Origin: an uncultured Clostridia bacterium
GTDB taxonomy: Bacteria > Bacillota > Clostridia > TANB77 > CAG-508
Assembly (NCBI GenBank): GCA_934167435.1
Contig: CAKPKZ010000002.1
Location: 1 to 32,909, forward strand
Direction of reading: 5' to 3'
Length of the DNA stretch: 32,909 bases
This document shows positions 7,818-15,841 of the stretch, in pieces (the first letter of the stretch is position 1; every line of letters begins with the position of its first letter). The translations under genes were made by a program, and so were the position numbers. The notes under the pieces are model-generated. The model saw only the letters and a list, made by a program, of their open reading frames with translations, was not told the origin of the DNA and searched no databases.

Positions 7818-8198
7818 ATGAAAAAAATATTGTGTAAAATCTTTACATTTATAATTTTAATATCAATAATGTTACAAACTAATTACTCTTTTGCAAGTGA
7901 AACTTCAGACAAGTTGGGATTTGAAGGCGGATTATATGTATTTGGAGGAGGTGGAGGCGTTGAGTCTTCAAGGTTAAAAGAAAAAATAAATCCAATTATA
8001 TATGTAATTCAATTAGTAGGAAGTATTGCATCAGTTATTGCTTTAATTGTAATAGGGATGAAATATATGCTGGGAAGTATAGAAGAAAAAGCAGAGTATA
8101 AAAAAACATTACTTCCATATCTTATTGGATGTATAATGGTATTTTCGATATCAAATTTAGTAAGTATAATATATAATGTTGCAAAAGATTTAATTTAG
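7818..8198 (+). CDS. VirB2/TrbC-like pilin protein (minor subunit candidate)
   Basis: A 126-residue protein with a signal peptide (cleavage likely after SFA near residue 26), a short mature segment containing a glycine run (VFGGGGGVESS), and two membrane segments around the loop GMKYMLGSIEEKAEYKKTLL. This is the layout of VirB2-family pilins: processed precursor, two transmembrane helices and a short positively charged cytoplasmic loop. It lies 12 bases after the preceding gene with AGAAAGGA as ribosome binding site, so it is co-transcribed with it. The loop is nearly identical to that of the next gene, showing tandem duplication. The third copy looks better placed to be the major subunit. 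Confidence 0.82.
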   Translation: MKKILCKIFTFIILISIMLQTNYSFASETSDKLGFEGGLYVFGGGGGVESSRLKEKINPIIYVIQLVGSIASVIALIVIGMKYMLGSIEEKAEYKKTLLPYLIGCIMVFSISNLVSIIYNVAKDLI

Positions 8199-8207
8199 TG
8201 TTATAAT
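8179..8207 (+). promoter_or_regulatory. Strong internal promoter for the third pilin gene
   Basis: TTGCAA (8179-8184), a 17-base spacer and a perfect TATAAT (8202-8207) with TG at 8199-8200 (extended -10). The -35 overlaps the end of the preceding gene. Transcription would start near 8214, giving a leader of about 60 bases before the pilin ATG. Confidence 0.75.
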
Positions 8208-8276
8208 ATATATAGTTTTTAAAATTCCTATAAAAGGAGAAATAGTATAAATAATAATAATATAAGGAGGAAAAAA

Positions 8277-8636
8277 ATGAAAAGTATTTTAAAAGGAATA
8301 TTAACAGTAATAATTGCAATGGTTATAATTTCTTTATCAACATCAGTATTTGCAGCAGTAGATCCTAAAAATTTCACAGGAGATGGTGCAAATGTTAACA
8401 CTGCATCTATAGAGGGGTTTGGACAAAATATAGTTTCTATTATTTCAACAGTTGCTTCTATAGCTTCAGTACTTGTTTTAATAGTTTTAGGTATTAAATA
8501 CATGATGGGAAGTGCAGAAGAAAAAGCTGAATATAAAAAGACTTTATTACCATACATAATTGGTGCTGTAATGGTATTTGCGGCTTCAAGCATTGCAGGT
8601 GTAATCTTTAATTTTGCAAGTGGAGGATTAGCATAA
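8277..8636 (+). CDS. VirB2/TrbC-like pilin protein (major subunit candidate)
   Basis: A 119-residue precursor with a signal peptide ending in SVFA-A near residue 27, leaving a mature protein of about 92 residues. Two hydrophobic helices flank GIKYMMGSAEEKAEYKKTLL, the VirB2-type topology. It is preceded by an excellent ribosome binding site (AAGGAGG, 7 bases before the ATG), has its own consensus promoter and is closed by a strong terminator. This monocistronic arrangement is what one expects for a subunit needed in many copies. It shares the charged loop with the two upstream genes and, more distantly, with the VirB6-like protein further down. Pilin assignment is from architecture and family resemblance; polymerisation is inferred. 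Confidence 0.85.
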   Translation: MKSILKGILTVIIAMVIISLSTSVFAAVDPKNFTGDGANVNTASIEGFGQNIVSIISTVASIASVLVLIVLGIKYMMGSAEEKAEYKKTLLPYIIGAVMVFAASSIAGVIFNFASGGLA

Positions 8637-8655
8637 AATATTACAATAATATTAC

Positions 8656-8687
8656 AAAAATCAGAATGTTTCTCATTCTGATTTTTT
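8656..8687 (+). terminator. Rho-independent terminator after the third pilin gene
   Basis: A perfect 13-bp stem, AAAAATCAGAATG (8656-8668) and CATTCTGATTTTT (8674-8686), has a TTTCT loop and a continuing T-tract. It separates the pilin from the channel genes. Confidence 0.92.
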
Positions 8688-8747
8688 GTTTTTTATATTA
8701 CGATACCATTACAGTTATATTAAATTTGTGTTTTTTGCCATAAAAAG

Positions 8748-8776
8748 TTACAATTTGTACGTTTTTCTGGTATAAT
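8748..8776 (+). promoter_or_regulatory. Promoter for the channel/ATPase genes
   Basis: A perfect TATAAT (8771-8776) with TG at 8768-8769 forms an extended -10. The -35 candidate TTACAA (8748-8753), 17 bases upstream, is weak. It lies 47 bases before the PrgI-like start, after the pilin terminator. Confidence 0.6.
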
Positions 8777-8822
8777 TATATATAAAGAAGATGATAGACT
8801 TTATAACAAAGGAGGAGGAAAA

Positions 8823-9188
8823 TTGGGAACATATAATTTACCAAGAAATGTAAAAGGAGAAGGAAGAATATTATTCGTATTTTCTACTAAAGCTTTAATA
8901 TACACTACAATAGGAGCCACAATTGGAATTTTAATTTATTTAGTATTAAAAAGTATAGGATTATGGCTTATAGGAGTGATATGTATTGCTGCTTTAGGAG
9001 GACTAGGATTTATTATTGGTACATTAAAAATACCAAATACAAATGCTTTTGAAATAACTAAAAAAACAGGTGGAGAAAATATAGATGATGTTATAAAAAG
9101 ACTAATCAAATTTAAAATGAAGAAAAATAAGATATATGTTTATAAAGAAAATGATAAAAATAATGAAATTGGAGGTATTGACGAGTAA
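8823..9188 (+). CDS. PrgI/VirB3-like inner-membrane protein of the secretion channel
   Basis: A 121-residue protein starting with TTG after a strong GGAGGAGG. It shows the PrgI-family plan: a short N-terminal segment (YNLPRNVKGEGRILF), two close membrane helices (about 23-42 and 47-69), a short cytoplasmic segment with a conserved P-NTNAFE pattern, and a basic tail. PrgI proteins in Gram-positive conjugation systems correspond to VirB3 and sit next to VirB4, as here. The start could not be earlier without losing the ribosome binding site. The stop is followed after one base by the next start, so translation is probably coupled. Confidence 0.82.
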   Translation: MGTYNLPRNVKGEGRILFVFSTKALIYTTIGATIGILIYLVLKSIGLWLIGVICIAALGGLGFIIGTLKIPNTNAFEITKKTGGENIDDVIKRLIKFKMKKNKIYVYKENDKNNEIGGIDE

Positions 9189-9189
9189 T

Positions 9190-10401
9190 ATGGAAGAGAA
9201 TTTAATAACCAATATAATATATATATTATTAATAGTTATGATAGCATTATTAATGATATTGTCCATTATATATTTAGTTATAAAAATGCGTCAGAATAGT
9301 TATAAAAAGAATAATAAAAAAGTAAAAAATGATTTTAAAGAAAGTCAATCAAAAAATTCAGGTAAAACAGATATTAAGTATAATAAAGAATCAATATTTG
9401 ATTTTATGGAATTTGATGGTATTGAAGACAATATGATTATACAAAAAAATTGTAAAAAATTTTTAATGGTAGTTGAGTGTCAAGGGGTAAATTATGATTT
9501 AATGTCTCAAATGGAAAAGGTTAGTGTTGAAGAAGGCTTTCAACAGTTTTTAAATACATTGAGACATCCAATCCAGTTATATATACAAACAAGAACGGTT
9601 AATTTAGAAAAAAGTATAGAAACATATAAACAAAGAGTTAATGAAATAGAAGAAAAATATAATAAAATGAAATATCAGTATCAAACTATGAAAGAATCTA
9701 ATACATATACCAAAGATCAGTTAGACGCATATTTTTATGAAATTACAAAACAAAAGAATTTATTAGATTATGGAAAAGATATTGTTTATAATACAGAGAA
9801 TGTAAGTTTAAATAGAAATGTACTAAATAAAAAATATTATATAATTGTTCCATATTTTCCTGAGGAAGCTAATGACGAAAAATATGCTAAGGAAGAAATT
9901 ATTAGTATGGCTTTTTCTGAGTTATATACAAAATCGCAAGCAATAGTTAGAGCAATATCTGCATGTTCTGTTACGGGAAGAATACTTACATCAAATCAAT
10001 TAGCAGAACTATTATATGTGGCATATAACAGAGATGAGGCAGAAATTTTTGGAATAGAAAAAGCACTAAAAGGTGGTTATGAGGAATTATATTCTACATC
10101 TAGGGATGTGTTTGAAAAGAAGATAAAAGTGTTAGATAAGGAGATAGAAAACAAAGCAATAGAGAAAGCTAATGCAAATGTAGAGAAAGCTAAATCTTAT
10201 TTACAAGAAAAAGCAGAGGAAAAAGAAGAAGACATGGAAGATCTAATAAATAGATTAGCAAAATTAATAATTGACGAAAATAAAAGTTATGTTGGTAAGG
10301 ATGTAGCTAATCAAGCAATAGAACAAATAAAGGAAGAGGAGGAGAAAAAGAATGTTCAAGAAAATAAAGAAACAAGACGAAGAATTAAAAAAGCAAAATG
10401 A
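9190..10401 (+). CDS. Membrane-anchored VirB4 N-domain-like protein (no ATPase motifs)
   Basis: I start this at the ATG at 9190, one base after the upstream stop, giving 403 residues; the open frame extends back to 9136, but that would overlap prgI by over 50 bases. One membrane helix (about 6-31) precedes a cytoplasmic domain. Residues about 68-290 resemble the N-terminal domain of VirB4/TraC proteins, for example DNMIIQKNCKKFLMVVECQG and then FLNTLRHPIQLYIQTRTVN. Charged coiled-coil stretches lie at about 145-165 and 300-350. No Walker motifs are present. Such a protein standing directly before VirB4 occurs in other diderm-independent type IV systems and probably docks the ATPase to the membrane. 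It overlaps the VirB4 start by 50 bases. The family relationship is moderately sure; the docking role is inferred. Confidence 0.7.
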   Translation: MEENLITNIIYILLIVMIALLMILSIIYLVIKMRQNSYKKNNKKVKNDFKESQSKNSGKTDIKYNKESIFDFMEFDGIEDNMIIQKNCKKFLMVVECQGVNYDLMSQMEKVSVEEGFQQFLNTLRHPIQLYIQTRTVNLEKSIETYKQRVNEIEEKYNKMKYQYQTMKESNTYTKDQLDAYFYEITKQKNLLDYGKDIVYNTENVSLNRNVLNKKYYIIVPYFPEEANDEKYAKEEIISMAFSELYTKSQAIVRAISACSVTGRILTSNQLAELLYVAYNRDEAEIFGIEKALKGGYEELYSTSRDVFEKKIKVLDKEIENKAIEKANANVEKAKSYLQEKAEEKEEDMEDLINRLAKLIIDENKSYVGKDVANQAIEQIKEEEEKKNVQENKETRRRIKKAK

Positions 10402-12310
10402 TAATAAACAAGAAAACAGTTTTTTAAGAAGAAAAACGATAAAAGAATTAATAGCACCATCAGGTTTAGATGCATCTAAAGTAGATCATTTAGAGATAAT
10501 ATCAAATGTTAAGAGATATGCAAGAAGTTTTTTCATTTCTACTCTTCCACGTATGTGTAGTTTTCCAGAATTATTTAGAGATTTATATTTATTTGGAGAT
10601 ATAAATACATCTGTCTATATTACTCCTATAGCAGAGTCAAGGTCGCAGAATGAGTTGAATAAAGTAATAAATGAGTTAGAAACAGAAAGGATAGTGGCAG
10701 CAGATAGAGGAAATATAAATAGAGAAAGTACATTAGCACAAAAGAGACTAGAAGCCGAGCAATTAAGAGATGAGATCGCAGCGGGATTTAATAAAATGTA
10801 TGAAGCTTCAATTGTTGCTACGCTCTTTGCATATAATTTGGAGGACTTAGATAGATTAACTAAATTACTTTCAACAGAAATGTCCAAATCATTAGTAGGG
10901 ATAAAAAGTGCCTGGGCTATACAAGAAGAAGCATTTAAATCTAATTTACCATTAATGGAAGATAAAATAAATAGAGCCCATTCATTTGATAGTAGATCAA
11001 TGGGAACAGTATTTCCATTTACCACTTCAGATGTAGGTCATCCTACGGGGGTACCACTTGGATACAATAAACAAACGGGTACACCAATTTTGTTTGATAA
11101 TTTTCATTCGTCACTTACAAATTATAATATGGTTATATTTGCTAAATCAGGAGCTGGTAAATCAGTAACTATGAAAACATTGATTTCTAGATCTTCTGTA
11201 TTAATGGGAATAGAAAGTTTAGCATTAGATGCTGAAGGAGAATATTCAATTGTTGCAGAAAGTTTAGGAGGAATAAATGTTGTTTTAAGTCCAAACTCTA
11301 AAACAATTATTAATTTATTTGATATAGAGGTAGAAAATATTAAGGATGAAATAACAGGAAGAGAAAGAACTGTATTGAATGTAGAAAATAAAGTGGAAGA
11401 TGTTACGCAAGCTTTACTTACAATGGCAAGAGGAAGTACTAGAAGTAAAGAGGTAAATGAGCTTACTAAGCAAGTTATAGCGGAAGCAGTTGCAGAAGAA
11501 TATGCAGCCAATGGAATAACTAATGATCCAACGAGTTTATATATTCCTAATAGACAATTCCAAACAGGAGATAGACTTTATAAAGATAAAAAAGAAATGC
11601 CAACAATAGGAAGTTGGTACAAAAGGATACAAAAAAAGGCAGAAGAAAATAAGAATCCAGATTATAGTTTTCATTATAGTTATTTATTAAAAGTTATGAA
11701 ACAATATATAAGAGAATATAATGGGCAGATGGCCTATTTTGATGGACAATCAACATTTGAACTACTTGATGGAGCACCTTTTATAAATTTAGATATTTCA
11801 CAATTAGAGGAAAGATTTGCAAGACCGTTAGCACAACAAATATTGCTTTCTTGGATCTGGGAAAAATATGTTAAAAAAAATAGCGAGGATAGAAGGAAAG
11901 CTAGTAAGAAAAGGGTAATTGTTGATGAGGCATGGATGTTGCTTCCATATCCAGAAGCCGTAGACTTTTTAAATACTATGGCAAGACGTGCAAGAAAAAG
12001 AAATGTCTCACTTGCTATAATTTCACAAAGATTTCAAGATTTTTATGAGAAACCAGAAGCACAAGCTGTTTTAACATCTTCTGATACTAAATTGTTTTTG
12101 GCACAGGATAAATCAGAAATACAATACTTAAAAGAAGTATTTAAACTAAGTGATGGAGAATCTAACTTTTTAATAACTTGTTTAAAAGGTGAGGGGTTGC
12201 TTAAGGTAGGAGCAGATACAGCGATACTACAAATTGTACCAACTTCTAAAGAATTTGAGTTTGTTGAAACTAATTTAAATAAACTTGTAGAAAGACAAAA
12301 GAATATTTAA
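10352..12310 (+). CDS. VirB4/TraC-type secretion ATPase
   Basis: The ATPase that powers pilus assembly and substrate transport in type IV secretion. It has 652 residues, somewhat shorter than the 800 or so of many VirB4s. Walker A is AKSGAGKS (264-271), followed by a typical ALDAEGEYS segment. Walker B is RVIVDEAWML (521-530), then the MARRARKRN stretch (543-551) with the arginines of the family and ISQRFQDF (557-564). The N-terminal ~200 residues form the family's interaction domain. The start has GGAGGAG six to nine bases upstream, inside the previous gene; the 50-base overlap implies coupling. Key catalytic residues are intact, so the machine is probably functional. There is no second (VirD4-type) ATPase in the window. 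Confidence 0.93.
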   Translation: MFKKIKKQDEELKKQNDNKQENSFLRRKTIKELIAPSGLDASKVDHLEIISNVKRYARSFFISTLPRMCSFPELFRDLYLFGDINTSVYITPIAESRSQNELNKVINELETERIVAADRGNINRESTLAQKRLEAEQLRDEIAAGFNKMYEASIVATLFAYNLEDLDRLTKLLSTEMSKSLVGIKSAWAIQEEAFKSNLPLMEDKINRAHSFDSRSMGTVFPFTTSDVGHPTGVPLGYNKQTGTPILFDNFHSSLTNYNMVIFAKSGAGKSVTMKTLISRSSVLMGIESLALDAEGEYSIVAESLGGINVVLSPNSKTIINLFDIEVENIKDEITGRERTVLNVENKVEDVTQALLTMARGSTRSKEVNELTKQVIAEAVAEEYAANGITNDPTSLYIPNRQFQTGDRLYKDKKEMPTIGSWYKRIQKKAEENKNPDYSFHYSYLLKVMKQYIREYNGQMAYFDGQSTFELLDGAPFINLDISQLEERFARPLAQQILLSWIWEKYVKKNSEDRRKASKKRVIVDEAWMLLPYPEAVDFLNTMARRARKRNVSLAIISQRFQDFYEKPEAQAVLTSSDTKLFLAQDKSEIQYLKEVFKLSDGESNFLITCLKGEGLLKVGADTAILQIVPTSKEFEFVETNLNKLVERQKNI

Positions 12311-12337
12311 TAGCAGTTATAGTATAAGGAGGAGAAT

Positions 12338-14854
12338 ATGAATATAATTAATAATAAAAGAATAATACAAAAGATAATTATAGCATTAATTGTAGTAATA
12401 TTATTTAATTTTGCTATACCTGTTAAAGTACATGCAAGTGCCATTGAGGATGGTGTAGACACAATATTTCAGCCAATAATGCAATTAATTGCGAGATTAG
12501 GAGATGTTGTAGTTGGAATATTCCATAGATTTATGCTAGGAACAAATGATATGTATAAATCTGTTATGTTAGATCCTGCAAACCCTACTGTTACAGATGG
12601 ATATATGAAAGTTACAGATGAAGAATTAAAGTCTTCTGATGCAATAAGTGTTAATATGAAGGAGTATGACGGAACATTATTTTGGGGAACAGGAGTAAGT
12701 ATACCTAATATATTATATTGCCCAGAGTATATTTTTGCTAACAGAATAGCATTATTAGATGTTAATTTTGTGAATCCAGGAGAGTATGAAGGGGCAAACC
12801 AGGTAGATGAGAATAAAAATTCAACAATTAATACTTCATTAAGAACTACTGTTGCAAATTGGTATAAGGGATTTAGAAATTTAGCAATTGTAGCGATGTT
12901 GTCTATTTTAGTATATATAGGAATAAGAATAATTATAGGTTCAACAGCACAAGATAAGGCTAAATATAAGGAAAGGTTAATTGATTGGCTTGTTGGATTA
13001 TGTTTAATTTTTGTTATGCATTATATAATGGCAGGAATTATGATGTTTACAGAAAATATAACTAATTTATTATCAGAATCTATAGATTCTAATTATATAA
13101 TTAAATTTAATGGTCAGGCTAATGAATTTGCAGACACAAAAGGTTTCAAAACTAATTTAATGGGATATATAAGATTTGAAGCTCAAAGATCAGATGTTGG
13201 GGATGCAGCTACTTATACAATAATGTATGTTGCATTAGTAGTATTTACTTTAATGTTTACAATAACTTATTTGAAGAGGGTATTATATATGGCATTCTTT
13301 ACTATAATATCACCATTAGTAGCAATGACATACCCAATAGATAAAATTGCGGATGGGAAGGCACAAGGATTTAGTATGTGGTTAAAAGAGTATTGTATGA
13401 ATGCAATAATACAACCAGTGCATTTAATTCTATATTATGTGTTAATATCAAGTGCTGCTGATTTGGCTAAGCAAAATGTTTTATATGCTTTAGTAGCATT
13501 AGGATTCCTATTACCAGCAGAGAAATTTATTAAAAAGATGTTTAGACTAGATAGAGGAGAAACTACAGGTTCTTTAGGAACTTTTGCAGGTGGTGCACTT
13601 GCTATGCAAGGATTGAAAACATTAGCAGCAGCTGGAAATGGAAATAAAAGTAAGTCTTCTGGAGGAGGTTCATCTAAAGGTGGAGATGAAAACTCTAAAG
13701 AAAAAATAAGAATGAATGGTAGTAGCGATAGAAAAAATCTAGATGCTTGGAAGGGAAATGAGACAGATAATGAAGCAAATGAAAATTCAGGTAATGCTCG
13801 AGTAAGTAAAGGGTATGATAGAAGATTAAATGATGAACAAATTGACGAGTTAAAGTCAGAAGGAATTGAACCAGGAGATCAAGAATATGATCAATATTTA
13901 GCTAACCATGGATACGGACAGGATTTAAGTGATGAAGAACTTGGCGAGTCAGGTGAAAATGAAAAAATTCCAGAGCCAGACACAAGTGCAAGAATAGATA
14001 ATCAAATTAACCCAAGAACTAATTCAGAAAATCCAATTAATAGTAATGAAGATAAAAGTAAACTACCTAAAAGAAAAAGAAAATTAGCTTGGAGAGCAAC
14101 AAAATCAGGAGTTAAAAATTTAGGAAGAGGAGTTAAGTATGTTGCACCAAAAGTTGGCAGAGTTGCTGCAAAAGGTATAGGAGCTGTTGCTGGAACTACT
14201 ATTGGAATAGGAGCAGCAGTTGCAACAGGAGATGCTTCAAAAGTAGGGACATTTGCAGCTGGAGGATTAATGGCTGGTAGAGCTATAGGTAATAATGCTG
14301 CAAATCTTGCGGGAAAAATTAGCAGTGGAGTTATTGAGAGACCAAAAGAGGCAGTTGAAAAAATCTCTTCGGTAGGACATGGAATGGCTAATGCATATAG
14401 AGAAGAAATGAAAGGTATAGAGTATGCAGAAGATAAACAAAAAGAATTGCAAAATAAAAAAGCATTAAAGGAATATATGAAAGATAAAGAACAAATAAAG
14501 AAGGCTAAAAAAATGGCTGCTAGTGTTGGAACAAATAATTATAAAGATATACAAGGAAAGATGTTTGATTATGAGGCTGCAGGTATAAGTGATGAAAAAT
14601 TAATAAAAGCTGGATTAAAAATGGAAAAAGCACATGAAGAACAATATAATCATGATCAGATTATAAATATAATGCAAGAAGCAAACAAATTATCAGATGA
14701 TCATATAATGGATGATAAAAAGAGAAAAGCTTTAGATAAAGCATTTGAAGCTAAAGTAAAAGGAAGAGGAAAAGAAATTACTAATTTAATTGGTGAAGCC
14801 AAAGGTTTAGGAGAATTTATGCAACAAGTTAGAAAAGAAGAAAATAAAAAATAA
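12338..14854 (+). CDS. Polytopic VirB6/TrbL-like channel protein with long C-terminal tail
   Basis: An 838-residue protein with a signal-like first helix (about 10-27), an extracellular segment, and then about six membrane helices between residues 180 and 395 in the arrangement of VirB6/TrbL proteins of Gram-positive conjugation systems. Residues 181-235 contain GIRIIIGSTAQDKAKYKERL between two helices, matching the hairpin of the three pilin-like proteins. After residue 400 comes a ~435-residue cytoplasmic tail: a Ser/Gly/charged linker, a basic cluster (KRKRK near 578), a glycine-zipper-like hydrophobic stretch (about 604-660), and a Lys/Glu-rich helical end. The ribosome binding site AAGGAGGAG lies 27 bases into the gap after virB4. 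Role inferred: membrane pore of the system. Confidence 0.82.
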   Translation: MNIINNKRIIQKIIIALIVVILFNFAIPVKVHASAIEDGVDTIFQPIMQLIARLGDVVVGIFHRFMLGTNDMYKSVMLDPANPTVTDGYMKVTDEELKSSDAISVNMKEYDGTLFWGTGVSIPNILYCPEYIFANRIALLDVNFVNPGEYEGANQVDENKNSTINTSLRTTVANWYKGFRNLAIVAMLSILVYIGIRIIIGSTAQDKAKYKERLIDWLVGLCLIFVMHYIMAGIMMFTENITNLLSESIDSNYIIKFNGQANEFADTKGFKTNLMGYIRFEAQRSDVGDAATYTIMYVALVVFTLMFTITYLKRVLYMAFFTIISPLVAMTYPIDKIADGKAQGFSMWLKEYCMNAIIQPVHLILYYVLISSAADLAKQNVLYALVALGFLLPAEKFIKKMFRLDRGETTGSLGTFAGGALAMQGLKTLAAAGNGNKSKSSGGGSSKGGDENSKEKIRMNGSSDRKNLDAWKGNETDNEANENSGNARVSKGYDRRLNDEQIDELKSEGIEPGDQEYDQYLANHGYGQDLSDEELGESGENEKIPEPDTSARIDNQINPRTNSENPINSNEDKSKLPKRKRKLAWRATKSGVKNLGRGVKYVAPKVGRVAAKGIGAVAGTTIGIGAAVATGDASKVGTFAAGGLMAGRAIGNNAANLAGKISSGVIERPKEAVEKISSVGHGMANAYREEMKGIEYAEDKQKELQNKKALKEYMKDKEQIKKAKKMAASVGTNNYKDIQGKMFDYEAAGISDEKLIKAGLKMEKAHEEQYNHDQIINIMQEANKLSDDHIMDDKKRKALDKAFEAKVKGRGKEITNLIGEAKGLGEFMQQVRKEENKK

Positions 14855-14880
14855 AATATTAGTAATGGAGGATTATATGA

Positions 14881-15837
14881 ATGAATAAAATAATTAGATT
14901 CTATAATCAAAATAGATTAGCATTTGTTTTTTTAATTTGCTTTTGTATATTTATAATTATAGTCATACAGATATTAAATTATTTTGCGAGGATGCAGAGA
15001 ATTGAAAATAACAACGAAAATGACAGCATAGAAGAATCAAAGTATGAAGAAGAAAGTGAATCGATAATATCTGGTACATCAGTAAATAGTAATAAAAAAG
15101 ATATATATGGAGAATTAATTGAAACATTTTTAAAGTTTTGTACAAATAATAATTATGAAAAGGCATATTTGTTATTGTCAGATGATTGTAAAAAAATACA
15201 ATATAGTACATATGATGATTTTTATAATTTATACTGTAAAGATAAATTTAAAACAAAAAAAATATATGATTTTAAATCATGGATAACAGGTATAACCGAT
15301 GTATATCAAATAAAAATATATAATGATATATTAGCGACAGGAAATGCTGACGATAATAGTTATATAGTAGATTATTATACAGTTATATATGAAAATGGTA
15401 GTTATAAATTAAATATAAATAATTATATAAAAAGTGAAACTTTTAATAAGACATTTGAACAAAATGGATTAAATATAAAGGTAGAAAATGTTGATATATA
15501 TAAAGACCATTATAATTATACAATAGACATATTTAATAATACAAATAACACAATTTTATTGGATACTAGAAGTAAAACGGGAACCATATATATATCCAAT
15601 AATAATAATATGAAAATATCTGCGAGTTTATATGAAAATTTATTAGATGATTTGATTATTAAAAAGAATGAAAAAAAACAAATAAAGATAAGATTCAATG
15701 CTATATATTCTAATAATACAGAAATAAAAAATATTAATTTCGAAGATATTATTATGGAATACGAAAAGTATTTGAACAATGAAAATAATTATAAAGAAAG
15801 GGAAGTCATAAATATAGATTTAAAGAGTAAGGAGTAA
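14881..15837 (+). CDS. Membrane-anchored protein with one NTF2/VirB8-like module
   Basis: 318 residues: a single N-terminal membrane helix (about 13-34), an acidic Ser/Glu linker to about 70, then an extracytoplasmic domain. Residues about 76-185 have the look of an NTF2-like cone fold (VirB8/TcpC type): a long helix with FLKFCTNNNYEKAYLLLSDD, a short YDDFYNLY helix, then beta strands. Residues about 195-318 look like a second beta-rich domain (LNIKVENVDIYKDHYNYTI). Position after the VirB6-like gene is where VirB8/TcpC homologues are found in Gram-positive clusters. GGAGG (14867-14871) supports the start; a 3-codon ATG frame at 14877 just ahead is ignored. The fold is inferred from sequence pattern only. 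Confidence 0.62.
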   Translation: MNKIIRFYNQNRLAFVFLICFCIFIIIVIQILNYFARMQRIENNNENDSIEESKYEEESESIISGTSVNSNKKDIYGELIETFLKFCTNNNYEKAYLLLSDDCKKIQYSTYDDFYNLYCKDKFKTKKIYDFKSWITGITDVYQIKIYNDILATGNADDNSYIVDYYTVIYENGSYKLNINNYIKSETFNKTFEQNGLNIKVENVDIYKDHYNYTIDIFNNTNNTILLDTRSKTGTIYISNNNNMKISASLYENLLDDLIIKKNEKKQIKIRFNAIYSNNTEIKNINFEDIIMEYEKYLNNENNYKEREVINIDLKSKE

Positions 15838-15841
15838 TAAG

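Noticed and set aside
8637..8822. Riboswitch or other leader RNA ahead of the PrgI-like gene
   Set aside because: No known aptamer motif seen; the interval is explained by the pilin terminator and a promoter.
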